From NCBI GenBank assembly GCA_000320545.1, contig ADNK01000313.1:105001-169000 (forward strand): a DNA stretch of 64,000 nucleotides, in the 5' to 3' direction. The first letter of the stretch is position 1. The number at the start of each line of letters is the position of its first letter. This stretch comes from Bigelowiella natans CCMP2755 (taxonomy: Eukaryota; Cercozoa; Chlorarachniophyceae). The notes under the pieces were generated by a model, which ran no database searches, was not told the DNA's origin, and worked only from the letters and a program-made list of their open reading frames with translations. The position numbers and the translations under genes were made by a program. Below are positions 36,201-49,859 of the stretch, in pieces.

Positions 36201-39200
36201 TTTTGAGTTACTATCTATCGTCGGATTGTCGATGGCCAAGCACACACAGGCGTATATGATGACAAAGTATATGACCCGGTTGAAGTATGGGTGCTCGCAA
36301 ACCCACAGCAGTGTCTCCCGCGTCTTGCTGTTGGGCCCAAAACAACACATAGAGCGCCCGGTGACATTCACGATGATTTCACCGCCGCGGAAGAAAATAG
36401 AGCGCTGCGACCCTACATAAAAATAAAAACACAAAATACGGCAGCCTCAGTACCATATTCCCAGCGAAACCAAGGACCAATGAGATTAGTTGCAGGAAAC
36501 GATGTGTCTAACAACCGTATTCGCGGTGTCCGACGATGGCTGTCGACATGGCTCTCCCTGAGGCCATATTGATGTCTATTTTCTTGTTCATCGTATCGTC
36601 GTCGTTAATTTCTCGGCTCGTGATTTTCAACGTCCTAATCATAGTGCATAAGAGGGGAGAGATGCGGTAAGAGGAGAAAGAGAGAGTTTGTGTGTTTGGT
36701 GAAATTGCTACTTGATGACTAGTCAGTTATCCTGTGCACCACATACTGAGTCTCTACCAAATTGTCGGCATCTGGCATTCAGTTTGCTGATGGTATTGCT
36801 TAAACTACGGCTACCTGGCAGGTGGATCCGGTACGCACCTGCCGAGCGTACATGTTATCTTGTCCGCCTCTTCCTGCCTCTGTGAATTTTCGAAGAGGAT
36901 CTTCTTTGTTTCTGAGTCTAGAATCTGGCGTTTTAATGATGTGCTTCTTGGAGGTTCATTCGTAAAATTGTTCTGAAGCAGAAGCTTCGACGAGTCGTCC
37001 TGTGTCTTCAGTAGAGGCCGCCTGTCACCGGGTGAATTGAGAGTGGCAACTTTAGACCCAGGCGACATCGGGGCGTTGGACGAAATCTCTCTTCCAATCG
37101 ACGGTGATTGAGGTTGAAACTGCTTCTGTTTCAAGTCCTTCTCTATTTCAGGCAGAGCTTTCGATTCAACGCCACCGCCACCACCACCATTCTTGGCTTT
37201 AAAAGTGCTCAACTCGTAATGCCTATTTGACTCCTTCTTTCGAAAAATGCGAAAAAGATAAAATCAAGACCAATAGATACAAATGTGCATTGTATATTTC
37301 GACACAGGCACGCGCGCGCGCACTTAAACACACGTATATTACATTAGATATAATTGTGAAAACTGAACACGAAAGATTCTACACTTCACACCCACACTTA
37401 CAAGTTTCTCGCACTATTCCATACCTGGCTGTCTCCTATAATTTGATCATCATCATCAGCCAGTGGTGCTATCCTCCGCGCGTCGGAGAAACGACAACAC
37501 AGCGCCGCAACTACCAAGTCTGCTAAACTTGATGAGCCTGGGTCCATATTGTACCTGTTGTCGTTGTTGTTGTTTTTGAAATACTTTCGGTCATGTGCGA
37601 GATGATTCTACAGCTTTCAAGATGAGTATTTTCAGATGTAGGTTATTTCTGCAACCTCAATTTCAATCTTAAAGATCTAGTACATGTAAAGACCTGATCC
37701 CACTCCCCCCCTTCCCTCTGTTTATGTCTGCTATCAAATAAGTACTCTTCATCGACGATGTTGAAGTTGGCCAAGATGATCGCGAGGAAAAGGGACATTA
37801 AGATTAACCCAAACGCATATAGAGAGATGAAATAAATCACAGCCCACCAGCCCGTCGCGCGAATACCTTGTTAAATTAAATGCTAGCGTGGGCTTTTGTT
37901 TCGTTGTAAGTGTAGATGATGCGTTCGAGTTGCACGTATACATGCACGCAATATACATAGGATAAAGTGAAGCTTACCAGTGTACATCAATTCGTTCCAA
38001 TTTTCGCCCGTGACAACTTGAAACACAGCCAATAGTGCCATCCCTGCAATAAATGACCAGGGGTTGGTTGTCGACAGATTCATGTACAAAAACATGGGAG
38101 ATTGCAGGCTAATGTGAACCAAGAACACGAAACGACGTAGAAATTCGATGCGAGTTAAATGCCAATAGTACTTTAACAGTTTCACAGTGTGCAGCAAGTA
38201 CCAATATTATTGAAGTTTGGCCGGTTGTCCTCCACGTCGTCAAAATCAAAACGATTTCTGAAGAGCTGGAGGCCCAGGATTACGTACACGAACATAAATA
38301 AGGCCAATATGAGCATGAAATAGCCGATTTCTCTCAGGGACGTGAACAAAGCCTTGACGATATTTTGCAATCCCTTCCAGTTCCTCAGCAATTTGAATAT
38401 ACGAATCACCCGGAAACTTCGGAGGGTTGACAACCTAAGAAATTGGCCGAGTTTCATACTGTACAAACAAGGGAGCATATCTTGAGTACATAATAAATTT
38501 GAAAGCCTCCACGCTGAACATTTTGGAGAGCTTACTATAGGCATTACCCGCCAGTGCTGTCGGTCAATATCATCTCCAGTACAGAGAAGAATACGACGCA
38601 TGCGTCGAAAACGTTCATTCCATCCTGTACGTAGCCGTGAAATCCTAGACCTATTAGCTTCAGAATGAGCTCGACACCTGTTTAAATATTGTCACCGCAG
38701 TTGCTGTTACTCTCTTATTTGGCCACTTCGAGATGGTTTGGCATAGATTGAAACAGCGTATTTGCTTACAGAAGATGGCTGTGATGGTTGAGTTGAGAAT
38801 GAACAAAGCTTCCGTTAGCGAGTCTGGTTGGTCATAGTGCTCTATGCACAGAACGATAAGGTTTAATATAATTGCAATAATGATCCAGCCCTGGAAACCG
38901 TTCGACTGCACGTAGTAATATATTTCCCGTCGATACCTATTTGGGATGTGTGTGTGTCAATAGAGACCTGCAACTATGTTAGCTATTATTAAAAAAGCCC
39001 TATCGATATAGCAACTTTCGAACAGCTTTCGCCGATTTGTGCTCAAAATGCCCCCTCCCCCTCTTGCCCGTCCTGCATAACTTTCCTCTCACTTAAGTTG
39101 TGTGATTGACTCACTTGTTTTCGGGTGGTTTCGTCTTTATTTCGATGTAGCCGACATCTTTTACGTCGTCGCGTATCAGAGTCGGCGGAGGATCTAGTGT

Positions 39201-41206
39201 CAAATCGAGCTTGCTCTGCATCCCATTCTGGGCGCGGGCCATGAACGTTTGTGTCTCGAAGACTGCTGACTTCGTGGAGTCGAACTTAATGAAGACGACA
39301 GCCAGAACCAGTTTAAAAACGAATAAACCAACAACAATGACCAAAATGATGAAAAATAGACGCGCTAGGTAGAGCGAGAAGGCGTCTGAGGCGTCATACA
39401 TCACGTCCGACCACCCTTCCAACGTTGATGCCGTGAGAGTATTCAGCAGTGAGATCAAGATGTTGTCGAAAGAAACGATGTTGTGTTGAGGGTTTCGTCC
39501 TGAGTCTTTGCAGAACTCATCCGCAGAGCACAAGTGAGCACCCAGGCCTCTCTCCATACCACATAAACGGAACGAAGAATCCGTTTCCTCCGTCGTTGTC
39601 AAATGACACCGATTCCTGAACGTGCCGCTGAACAATTGTGTGCCCAGGATCCCAAAGACAACCAAGAAGAACGAGTATACTGGGAAAATAATTTCAAAGA
39701 GACAACGAATAAGAATAGCTAAAAGAAAGCATAACATGTAAATGGAGTGCTGAAGAATCGCATCTCCACAAAGAAATTTGGCATTTTTTTTTCAGAATAA
39801 TCCCGTTAGATATTGGCCAATTACCCGCGAGCACATCTAGAAGTCCCGGCATTGATGCTAATAAGGCTGTAACCAAAATCCGAAGGCCTTCTATTGACTT
39901 GATCGCGCGCAGAGGTTTAAGTACACGAAATGCACGAATCGCTGTCAAGTTGTTCAACCCAAATGCGAGAGATATATACGACATAAGTAGCACGAAGAAA
40001 TCCAGCTTGTTGAAGGTATCTTTAAGATAAGAAAGCTCTCCGCAACATATGAACCTGATTGCGGGGTCAAAATATTTTCTGAGGGTTACTGGAACTACTT
40101 GTGATTTGCATTGGACACTTTTGTCCACTAGCAACGTACACTTAATGCCCCCCCCCCCCCCGGCGAATGCGTGTTGGTGTGTGCAGGTTCAGGCATTTTT
40201 TGATCTCAATGATGGATGATCGAGACATGGGATGTTGAGCAACCCACCCTCTTGATATGATCCTGACCACAGCCTCTATACTAAATGCAGCTGTGAAGAC
40301 CCATTCCGTGACATAGAGCATGTCCTTCAGTATCACAGATTTATGACCGTCAGTAAGTATTTTTCGTTCGCATTTTTAAGATTTTAAGATAGGCATATTC
40401 CACACACACAAACACACACACACACACGCACGCACATATTCTTGTATGGGGCTCACACTAATGTATCGTAAATGTAAAATCATACTATATATTCTACGTG
40501 AGGGGGGGGGGGACGGAAGATGTATTGTGATATAGACCGCTTCTAATCATTCAGATGCATGTTATACGTTGTGCTAAAATTATTATTTGAAATGGTAAGC
40601 GCAACTTCCACCACCTGCATAGTCTCTCCATCATCTATGGCCAAAAACACGCAATTTGCGAGAATGAGAGTGAAGATAATTATGTTAAAGGCTTGATGCG
40701 TTTCTATCCGTATCATCAAGGCTCGAAAAGGATGGTCAACCTATGTGCCAAATAGTTGGATATTCGACGAATAATCAAATCCGATAATTCACAAATTGTT
40801 GAGGGTTTGCATGACGATGTTTCTACGACGAACCACTTATTTGTATTTGTTTTGCATTTCGATGCGTGTGGTAGCTACCGCGAATAAATAGAGAGCTTTT
40901 CCCTCCCTTCTTGCCAAGAGGTGTGCTATGGATTGTTTCCTCAAGGAACTCATGTTAGGATCGAGCCTGAGGATTTCAATTTATAAATAATTGTGCTTAA
41001 ATGACAAAACGTATAGAGCAGTATCAATTACCCATGCAGTCCTTTTTTACTCTTAACAGCCTTTTCCAATCTCTCGAACTCTGCGTTGGCTATTTCAGTC
41101 TACGCATCAAAACAAGGAACACAACACCCGGATTTAGTAGTTTTTCCCAGCAAAATTGCAGAGGGAGATTCAAGGGTAGGGAGGGAATCAAATCGGAGGA
41201 GTGAAA

Positions 41207-41243
<37 letters not shown>

Positions 41244-41288
41244 CGAGAGAGAGAGAGAGAGAGAAATAGAAATAGAAAGAGTGAGAGT

Positions 41289-41350
<62 letters not shown>

Positions 41351-41855
41351 AGGGGGCAGAGGGGTTCCAGTCAACAACATTGACCATGTGTTACCCTGTT
41401 CATGCCGACTCTAACATTTTCAGACGTTCCATCTAATCTCTCCTGAGAAAAATCACCAAACTGCTATGATGTCGCTGTTCGATACCTTGCCAGACATACG
41501 CTTAATTCTTACCTGAGACGGCTGGTTTACTCGATGGCTAGATGTCAAATCTTCTATATGCGGAACGTCGTGGGAGTCAGTTTTGCCTTCTGGTCTTCCA
41601 ACTTCGAAAACTCCTATTTTCTGCTTTGAGTCGGCGGCGCCTGAAAGCAGATGAGGTATGAATTCGTGGAAAAGTGCAGCCAGATTGTTTCTAATACCCT
41701 ATAATTTATAGCCAATCTCATAATGCTAGTTAGAAAGTTAGGCTTTGGGGTGAGGAATTCATTCCTTTGTTCTTACCAGGCAACCGCACAACGCTCTTCT
41801 TCCCGACTATGTGTTTTTCGTCCGGATTGGTCAGAGGCATTATCTTACTCATCAT
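32085..41855 (-). CDS. four-domain voltage-gated cation channel with EEEE filter (calcium-channel type)
   Basis: Eighteen exons join in consistent phase to 2,014 residues: 41855-41777, 41640-41513, 41099-41032, 40966-40879, 40740-40615, 40324-40248, 40054-39825, 39679-39115, 38936-38770, 38677-38548, 38458-38202, 38043-37978, 37866-37694, 37236-36852, 36412-35759, 35463-35120, 34849-33410, 33152-32085. There are four homologous units of six membrane helices. S4 segments carry regular arginines or lysines: IRAFRVLKPLRAIK, LRSFRVIRIFKLLR, FRALRALRAMR, FRVFRVLRVFRLLIK. Pore loops read TLEGW (about E353), TGENW (E652), VEMW (E1093) and TGESW (E1388), the EEEE ring expected for calcium selectivity. 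After domain IV come an EF-hand-like region, an IQ-like motif (IRLQRWFRRRR) and a 350-residue basic/serine-rich tail. It belongs in the plasma or ciliary membrane. The acceptors of exons 12 and 14 were chosen by phase and could shift. Confidence 0.92.
33165..33199. repeat. (GT)n microsatellite
   Basis: Lies in the last intron of the channel gene, a few bases upstream (in gene sense) of the acceptor of the final exon. Confidence 0.95.
41210..41344. repeat. (TA)n next to (GA)n microsatellite
   Basis: A TA run (41210-41241) is followed directly by an imperfect GA run to about 41344, within intron 2 of the channel gene. Confidence 0.95.
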
Positions 41856-42565
41856 ATCTAATGTCATTATGAGCATATTTTTCTCTTAAATCAAGATAAT
41901 GGTCCCCACAATCAACAAAAGAATCAGCTGACCTGAATGTGCAGGCTTCCACAAAAAATTCACCTTCTGGTGCGAGGAATAACGATCTTTTCTGCCCCTA
42001 ATCTCATGACGTGGCAGCTTAATATATTTCCTTCAAGTATTATCCGTATTCCCCTTGAAAACGGATACCTGGCAAATTTTAGCCAGGTATCCAGTATCGA
42101 TGCGAAACAGACGGAAGGGGGGGATAATAAAGTCAACGAGAAATTAGTTGATAAGTCAAAAAACGGTGGGCATTACTATATGTATTTTCCCTCTAAAGCA
42201 AGTCGCACGATAAAAATGGACCCATTCTGTTTTTCAGTTACAGAGAAAGTCGGAGAGCCGAAATAAGAAAACATTGCCAAAGCGTTTGTCGCATGCGTGT
42301 TAACGGCAGATATCTCTCGTCTCGGTACAGGCCTGTATACAGATTGATGCCACTGGACGAGAAACGAGAGTCCAAATCACCAGCTAGATCTAATCTATTT
42401 GTGGATTTCCTGGATTTTCATGATGGATTTTATTGACTTACCGAGGGGAAAAGAGGGGTAATGCAAGGTGATTCCACGAATTCATAACAAAAAAGGGCCT
42501 CCCTCCCCGTTTGAAAAAAGACCTGAGTTCCAGCTTGGTGGATTTCGAAAAAACAGGTATTTTAC
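41856..42565. promoter_or_regulatory. head-to-head intergenic region
   Basis: About 710 bp between the start of the channel gene (-) and the apparent start of the ABHD-like gene (+). An open frame at 41937-42266 shows no family and is probably chance. The palindromic words of the convergent spacers are scarce here. Confidence 0.4.
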
Positions 42566-43317
42566 ATGTTGATTAAAGGCAAATTTGTACTTTCTCGAGG
42601 AAAACCGGTTTTAGATGGGACTGACGACACTTGTCGCACACGAGCGCCAGAACAAGATTGTCGGAAGATCGACCCAGCTCCAAAGGCCAACCCACACAGC
42701 GTCGCCGCGCGGATGGCGGTTCCGTTCCCGTCCTACCTGCCGTTCAATCTATTTGTCTTCATGATGATGGGAGGCTTCATCAGAATGGATGACGATCACA
42801 GAATGAACAGGAGATTCGAAAAGGGTACTCGACCTGCCAATCAGGCGGTGCCGCTCTGATGGAATCGTTTGTTTTTGAGCAGAAGGAAATAATCTGGCGC
42901 TTTCGCGGATAGGATTAAATTACCTCATTCCTTCCAGGCACGAACATTCGATCTTTTCGAATCATCAGTCCAATAATAGCCGATGCCCTCATCTAATGAG
43001 TATTACTGCGCAGGCACACTACTCCCAGGCAAACTCCGAAAGGTGCTCATACGACATGTGGGTATGGTGGGAAGATTATTTTATTTGAACATTCTTCGTG
43101 GATACCGTCTTCTATCTTGATGAATTATGTTGTATAGAAAGGTAAGTTACTAGCACGTCTACTGCTGCTACCTCAAGTTAAGTGTTCATAAAATACAGCT
43201 TCCCCTTCGGTGTCGAGCACCACCTCGCCAAGTCGTTCTACAAGCACATCGCGTTTTCGCTCTCCCTATCCTCCGTCGCGGTGGATAAAGCGCGCGACCC
43301 ATACACTTGCAACGAAG

Positions 43318-43358
<41 letters not shown>

Positions 43359-43643
43359 GTCTCTGTCTACTGAGCGATAATAACAAGAGAATCAGATTAT
43401 CGAAGAACAACTTCCTCGAAAAATATCATTTTAATGAATACTGCATTGGAGTATGATATTTAAAGAACACACATACACATGCGTCACACTTATTATTGAA
43501 TCGTTTGCTGAGATAATCAACCAACTATTTGCTGGAAAAATTATCGTTGATGTGTGTGGGGCTTTATTTTCCTGAGGATCGGAAATTTGTGGATCGTTTT
43601 AAAATATAAATAACATAATATAATCTATTGTGTGTAAGTGTGT

Positions 43644-43687
<44 letters not shown>

Positions 43688-45502
43688 TATTTTGCAATCG
43701 ATGAGGTACCAAACTGGAATCCTGCTTCCCGTGAAGACGCAGAGAGGGCAGAGAGAGGCCTTCTTGACCTTTCAAAAGTGCTAGTATTCATAAATCCAAT
43801 AAAATGAACTCCCAGCACTCCCGCACTATGAACGTATCATGATCATGGTCGATCATGGTGGTGTATTTATTCAATTATTATGCTTAGGCTGATGTCAATG
43901 TTTACGATGTACCAATTGGCAACGGTCGCTCCCTTCATACAGCGGAAGGTGCTTCAGATGGTCGATCGACGAAGAGGAGGGGGGGGGGGGGGGGTAATGA
44001 ATGATGATAGGTAGCATGTTAGCAAGGACGTTACTGCTTGGTAGCAATGGTCACAGCTACGCTGCCTTCAACCTTTTCTATGTTGCAGTGGCGAGAATAA
44101 AACAATTCCTCATGTGTAGGAGGCCGCAACCATTCGACAGTTTTGGTGTGCACGGCAGGGTAAGAAAGCGTTCTTCGCACACCCAACATCAGCATCATCA
44201 TAACCAATAGTCACCAACCCCGCTGTCACACCTGCATGGAAGTGGGATTACAGCTTCGCGAGCCCAATCGTTCATAGTAGTAGTCGTAGCAACCGCACTT
44301 TTCTCCGTGCATGATGGCTCATCGTTTGTGGATGGCAGCTATGGCGCTGGCCTGGGGTTTTTCTTCAGGAACTACAAAAGCCTCACATCGAAGTACGTAC
44401 CGCCAATATTAGTGGAGGTGTGATGGTGACTCTGGTGCTGGTGATGATATCTCAAGTAGAAGTTTGAGAGTAGTAGTTTCTCCAGCCGCAAATGGCCGAC
44501 AATAGTTATTTGCGTGTGGTGAAAGAGGTGAGCTGCTGTCAGTCAACCCATCAAGCAATTACTCAATGAATCAATGATCGTTAGATATCACGTTTATGCT
44601 GTCGACCTGCTCGGATGGGGCCTGAGCTCACGCCCTCCTTGGCCTAGAAGTATGAGCACTAATACACACAGAGAGGGGAGTGGACATGTATGCAAGCAGC
44701 CGATGAATGTATACCACCACATCATCATCACCGGATCATCATCCACCATCATTTCTCTTTAGATCACACAAGTGTCGAGGACGCTGAGCGCTTCTTCACT
44801 GAGAGTCTTGAGAAATGGCGGCAAGCGATAGGTAATAGTAGTGATAGTAGTGGCAGTTGGTGGTAGTAGCGGCCCTGTGTATGTCACCCCCCCTCCTCCT
44901 CTTCCTCCCGTGCTGCTTTGAAATAAAATCGGAAGAGGCGAAAGTAACCTAATGGGTGTTAGGAAGCCACCGCGCCTGCGCCTCCGTATTTGCGTTTGCA
45001 TTTGTGCATGTATCTGTGTATATTCATGTTGTTTGTTTGTTACCCTTCTCTTTCTCACTCTTCTCCTTCTTACATACACTACGAATCCGCCACAACGTTC
45101 TTGGAAATTACGTTGTCATCTTCCTCCTCCTCCTCCTCCTCATTCCCAGGATTGAAAAAGCCTTTCGTATTGATGGGCCATTCGTTTGGAGGTAGGAGCA
45201 GTAGTAGTGGAAGCAATAGTAGTCGTCGTCGTCGTCCGTGGTGTGTGGTGAGGCGAGGGGTGCCATGGATATATCAAAGATGTAGCGCTAAGAATATCCT
45301 ACTACTACTACTACTACTATCATTACTACCTACTACAAATGGCTAAGCTAATGATGATGATAATAACGACAATACTCAATCTGTGATGACCGGCGGATCT
45401 TGACTTTCACAACCTCCTCCTTCCTTTGAGGACGAAGTCACTGAACAAGAGGCCAGACGACCGACCGATCGATGTTGTTCTTTTTATGTGAGTTGAATGT
45501 GG

Positions 45503-45540
<38 letters not shown>

Positions 45541-45840
45541 CCTCGCCGCATCGCCATCATCGTTGTTGCGTTCTTAGGATATCTTTGCTCTGCATACGCG
45601 CTTCGATTCCGAGAGAACTTGAAGAAGCTCATCCTCGCTGGTCCCGCGGTACGATGTGGATGATGCAGCATCCTTCCTCACGCCCTTGCTTCTGGCATGA
45701 ATCTATCTCCTAATGTGTACTCCATGTGTGCTTGTCGCGCGAGTGAATGTGTGGGGGAGGGGGGCATTTTTACATTGCTGCATATATATGCATTAGAGCA
45801 CGTTCGATAGGTACACTAGAGCGCGACGGTGTTTTCCTTT

Positions 45841-45875
<35 letters not shown>

Positions 45876-46025
45876 TGTCATCATCATCATCACCTTAAAG
45901 CAAGCTACCGTGTAGAGACGTGTTATCGTATAATAATTGTTGCATTGATTCATCAGGGATTCAACCCCAGGCCGACCAAGTTCTTTGCTTCTATCCCGGT
46001 ACTCATCCTCCTCATACTACTACTG

Positions 46026-46062
<37 letters not shown>

Positions 46063-46926
46063 AACTAATGTTTCATACAGTAGTAGTAGAAGTAGAAGTA
46101 GTAGCAGCAGCAGCATGACTTCATACTACACTATGCGGATGATTAGTAGAAGATTGTTGATGAGTCTATCTTTGTCCGTTGTTATTACTACTTCTGCTGC
46201 TGCTGTTACTCTTGCTGCTGCTACCTCACCCTCTCTAAGGAATGGTCGTCTTTCGCGGGCTACGTCGCCAAGTATCTATGGAGGGGGGGGTTAACCCCTG
46301 GTTCACTGATTCGAGGGGCAGGACCGGTAGGAAGACGAATAGTGCGTGTGCACAACAGACACAGGTGATGATGGTGAGGATGATGATGATGACGTTGGCG
46401 ATATTATTTCTTCTTCTTTTTTTTTTTTTAATCAAAAAACAAAGCAAAACGCACACACCACAGCCATAACACATAACACAGGTTTGTAAGGCAACGAAAG
46501 ATCAAGTCTATCGGTAACATCCCCCCCCCCCCCCCCCCCCCCACTTTCACCGTCGTGCTCTTTAACAAAGAAGCGTCCAATTATCATAAAGATGCTGTTG
46601 ATGTTGGACGAGTCGATGAGAGGGCGAGAAAGCACAATCTTCATATTCTTCTCGCCCTCATCCAGGTTAGCCCTCCCCCTCCCCCCCCCCCTCTGACTTT
46701 GTGCTCCTCTCTCCGTACACCCCTTCTAGGCTTGTCTCCGGGTGAGGTTGACTTTTTCGAGGCCTACACTTATCATATCACCGCCCTTCCTGGTGGGTTG
46801 TTGCTGATGATGGGCCATGCAGTGCTCATGATGGTGTCTTCCAAGCGCATTGTATCGTTTCCTCGTGTCGTTGCTATTCTCCGCTTTCCTGCGTGTTCGT
46901 GCTACGGCTTTGCGATTATGATGATA

Positions 46927-46973
<47 letters not shown>

Positions 46974-47128
46974 GATGGTGATGATGGCGGCACACGGACA
47001 GGTGATGAGTCTCAATGAAGCCGTTGCTGTTTGCAGTAATAAGCTGCTCACAGAATCACGTGTCGTATTATGCCAACTAATTGCTTATCAATAACGAAGG
47101 TGCCTGTGTACAACACCTAAATTAATAG

Positions 47129-47171
<43 letters not shown>

Positions 47172-47688
47172 GTGTGTATATATTCATATATTAATATATT
47201 ATTAGGGAGCGCGGAGCATAGTCTAAAGCACTTGATGTCCTATGGTAGTCTCATTACTGCTAATTGATATATCAGGAATAGTAGTAGTAGTAGTAGTCGT
47301 AGTTGTTGTTGTTGTTGTTGTATCATCAAGGAGGAGGTGGTGGTGGTGGTGGTGGTGGAGCACCGTACAAGATCCTCAAAGCATTCTTTAGCATCACCAT
47401 CGTCTTCCTGATCACAACATTTGCGTCCTTCTCCTCCTCCTAATCTTCGTTCATATATTCACGTATTCGTTGTAACCGCCATACGCACACAGGCGCTGTA
47501 GCGCTCAAGCCCCTCTCAGAAAGGCTGACGGTTGGTTGCTACCCTGATTAATGATAATCGGGATGGGGGTCTGTGTGGTGGACGAGGAGAGCCGGAGGGG
47601 GGGAAGAGGGAGGAGGAGGAAGCGCTATCTCATACATGAATATATAGTTACTACAAAATAAAAGTCACGAATATATTTACGTGACACA

Positions 47689-47744
<56 letters not shown>

Positions 47745-48462
47745 AGGCGCGCTACATCACGTACTACGCAAGTATCTATAGCCGCATTTCCCTTCATCAC
47801 CTGTGGTATGTTCTTTCACAACAACAAAAACAGCATCTGGAGATACCGGTTGCGTTTATCTATGGGCGCCATGATTGGATGGACTGGAAGTGAGTTGTCA
47901 TGATCGCATATTATTCACCTCTGCGAGTCGTAGTTGCAGGCTGCTACTTCACGTTGCTGCTGCTGCTGCTGCTGCTGCTGGTGGTGGTGGTGCAAACGAT
48001 GATGATTCGCAGTGTGTAACATGCCTTCACCACATGAATATGTTTAGGTATGCACACAAGGTGTGCCGACGCCGTGGACCAAACTCCTCCACCCTCGTTA
48101 TTGTAAGTGAAATCGTGCGGAATAGCACAACTGTCAGCACCAGCAGCAGAAACGATGACAACTTCCAATCATCACCGACTCAATTCATTTGCGACGACGA
48201 CATAAAACGGAGCTGTTAGCTAGTTGTGTTGTGTTTCCCCACCTCCCTCCTCCTCCTTCTTCTTCTTCTTCTTCTTCTTCTTCTTCTTTTTCCATCATCA
48301 TCCTCCTCCTCCTCCTCCTCCTCCTCGTCGTGCTCTTCTTAGTAGTAGTGTACGTGCTGATGCCAATCGATGGTAATGATGATGATGATGATGATGAAAC
48401 AACTTTGTATGAATGTGTAGATTGAGGAAGCTGGCCACCATGCATATCTTGACCAACCTCAC

Positions 48463-48497
<35 letters not shown>

Positions 48498-49163
48498 ATA
48501 GTTAGTAGCTATAGCAGCAGCAGTAGCAGTAGCGGTAGTAGGGTACGGAGAAGTAGAAGGACGAGGGGCTGCAAACAATATACATCATCAACAACACCCA
48601 CCACAAAACCCCCAGTTAGTCCGTCGCTCTGTGGATATCGCTCGCTGTGGTTGCTGTTTCATCGATTTGACCAGTCATCATAGTTACAGTACGAACGATA
48701 GATGCCTGCATCCACTGCTCGTGGACAACGAAGATGATCAAAATAGAGTATGTGTGTTTCACCGCTAGGTTCAATCACGTGGTGTCTCTTCTGGTCGATG
48801 CGGGAGAGAAACCGCTCAAAAATGTTTCGCATCATTATAACCAGCAGCAGCACCTATTGCCATTGCATAATCCACCCAGGCATCATCGAGAGGAAATTGC
48901 TCATCTTCCTCATCATCACCACCGTCATCATCGTCCTCGGGGGGCCAACAGTACCACTGCCGCCATCCCCTCCCCCCCGCGCAATTTCACCTCTTCGAGA
49001 GAGGAGACGAAGATAATGCAGACGACCGCTACATATCTGAGCATAAACTCTACTTCTGGGATGACAACTTCCACTTACACTGCCTCTGCAGCAAAGCACG
49101 CCACCGCCACCTTTGGATGCACACAGCATCCATCTTCCATGGCATCGAACACGTCATCACCGT

Positions 49164-49197
<34 letters not shown>

Positions 49198-49385
49198 GAC
49201 TACTGCTGCTGCTGCTACGTCACAAGTTCTATCATCGGCATTGGCAGCAGAACGAGAAGCATTGGGGACCAGATCTTTCAACACCGGCGTCCTCTTCTCC
49301 CCACGTCGTCCTTCGCAGCTTCGACACACACTCCGACAACAAGTTTACTCGCAGCAAAGGTAGTACTAGCAGCAGCAGCAGCTGC

Positions 49386-49419
<34 letters not shown>

Positions 49420-49823
49420 ACAATGGCTAGCAAAAAATGGGAGGTGCTCGCCTTCTCTTGCACTACAATTGATGATGGTGATGATTATGATAATGATGAT
49501 GATGGTGCGTTGTAGTCAGATGCTCTGTGTGTTCGTTCGGTCGTGCAGCTGCTTCCGCACATAGCAACTTTGATTACTACCCGCCAGTCGCTCGAGAAAC
49601 AAAGTTTTGCGTGTATTATTGGCATTTATTCGATGATGTCATCGTTTTCCATGGTGATCAATCACCATGCCCTCATCGTCCCATTATCCTGCACGTATCG
49701 GACGCTGCTGATAATACACCCTTTCACCGCTACAGGAGGGAACGCTATGCCTACGCCACCTTCAATCTCACGATGCTCTCGAAGCTTGTGGATCCCGAGT
49801 GGGGGGTTGCAATAATAAGAACG

Positions 49824-49859
<36 letters not shown>

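Noticed and set aside
41937-42266. Plus-strand frame of 109 residues in the head-to-head gap
   Set aside because: No family, no splice partners and position in a likely promoter region.
43199-43317. Alternative frame reading FPFGVEHHLAKSFYKHIAF
   Set aside because: It looks protein-like, but neither edge matches the phase of the neighbouring exons, whereas the serine-rich frame does on both sides.
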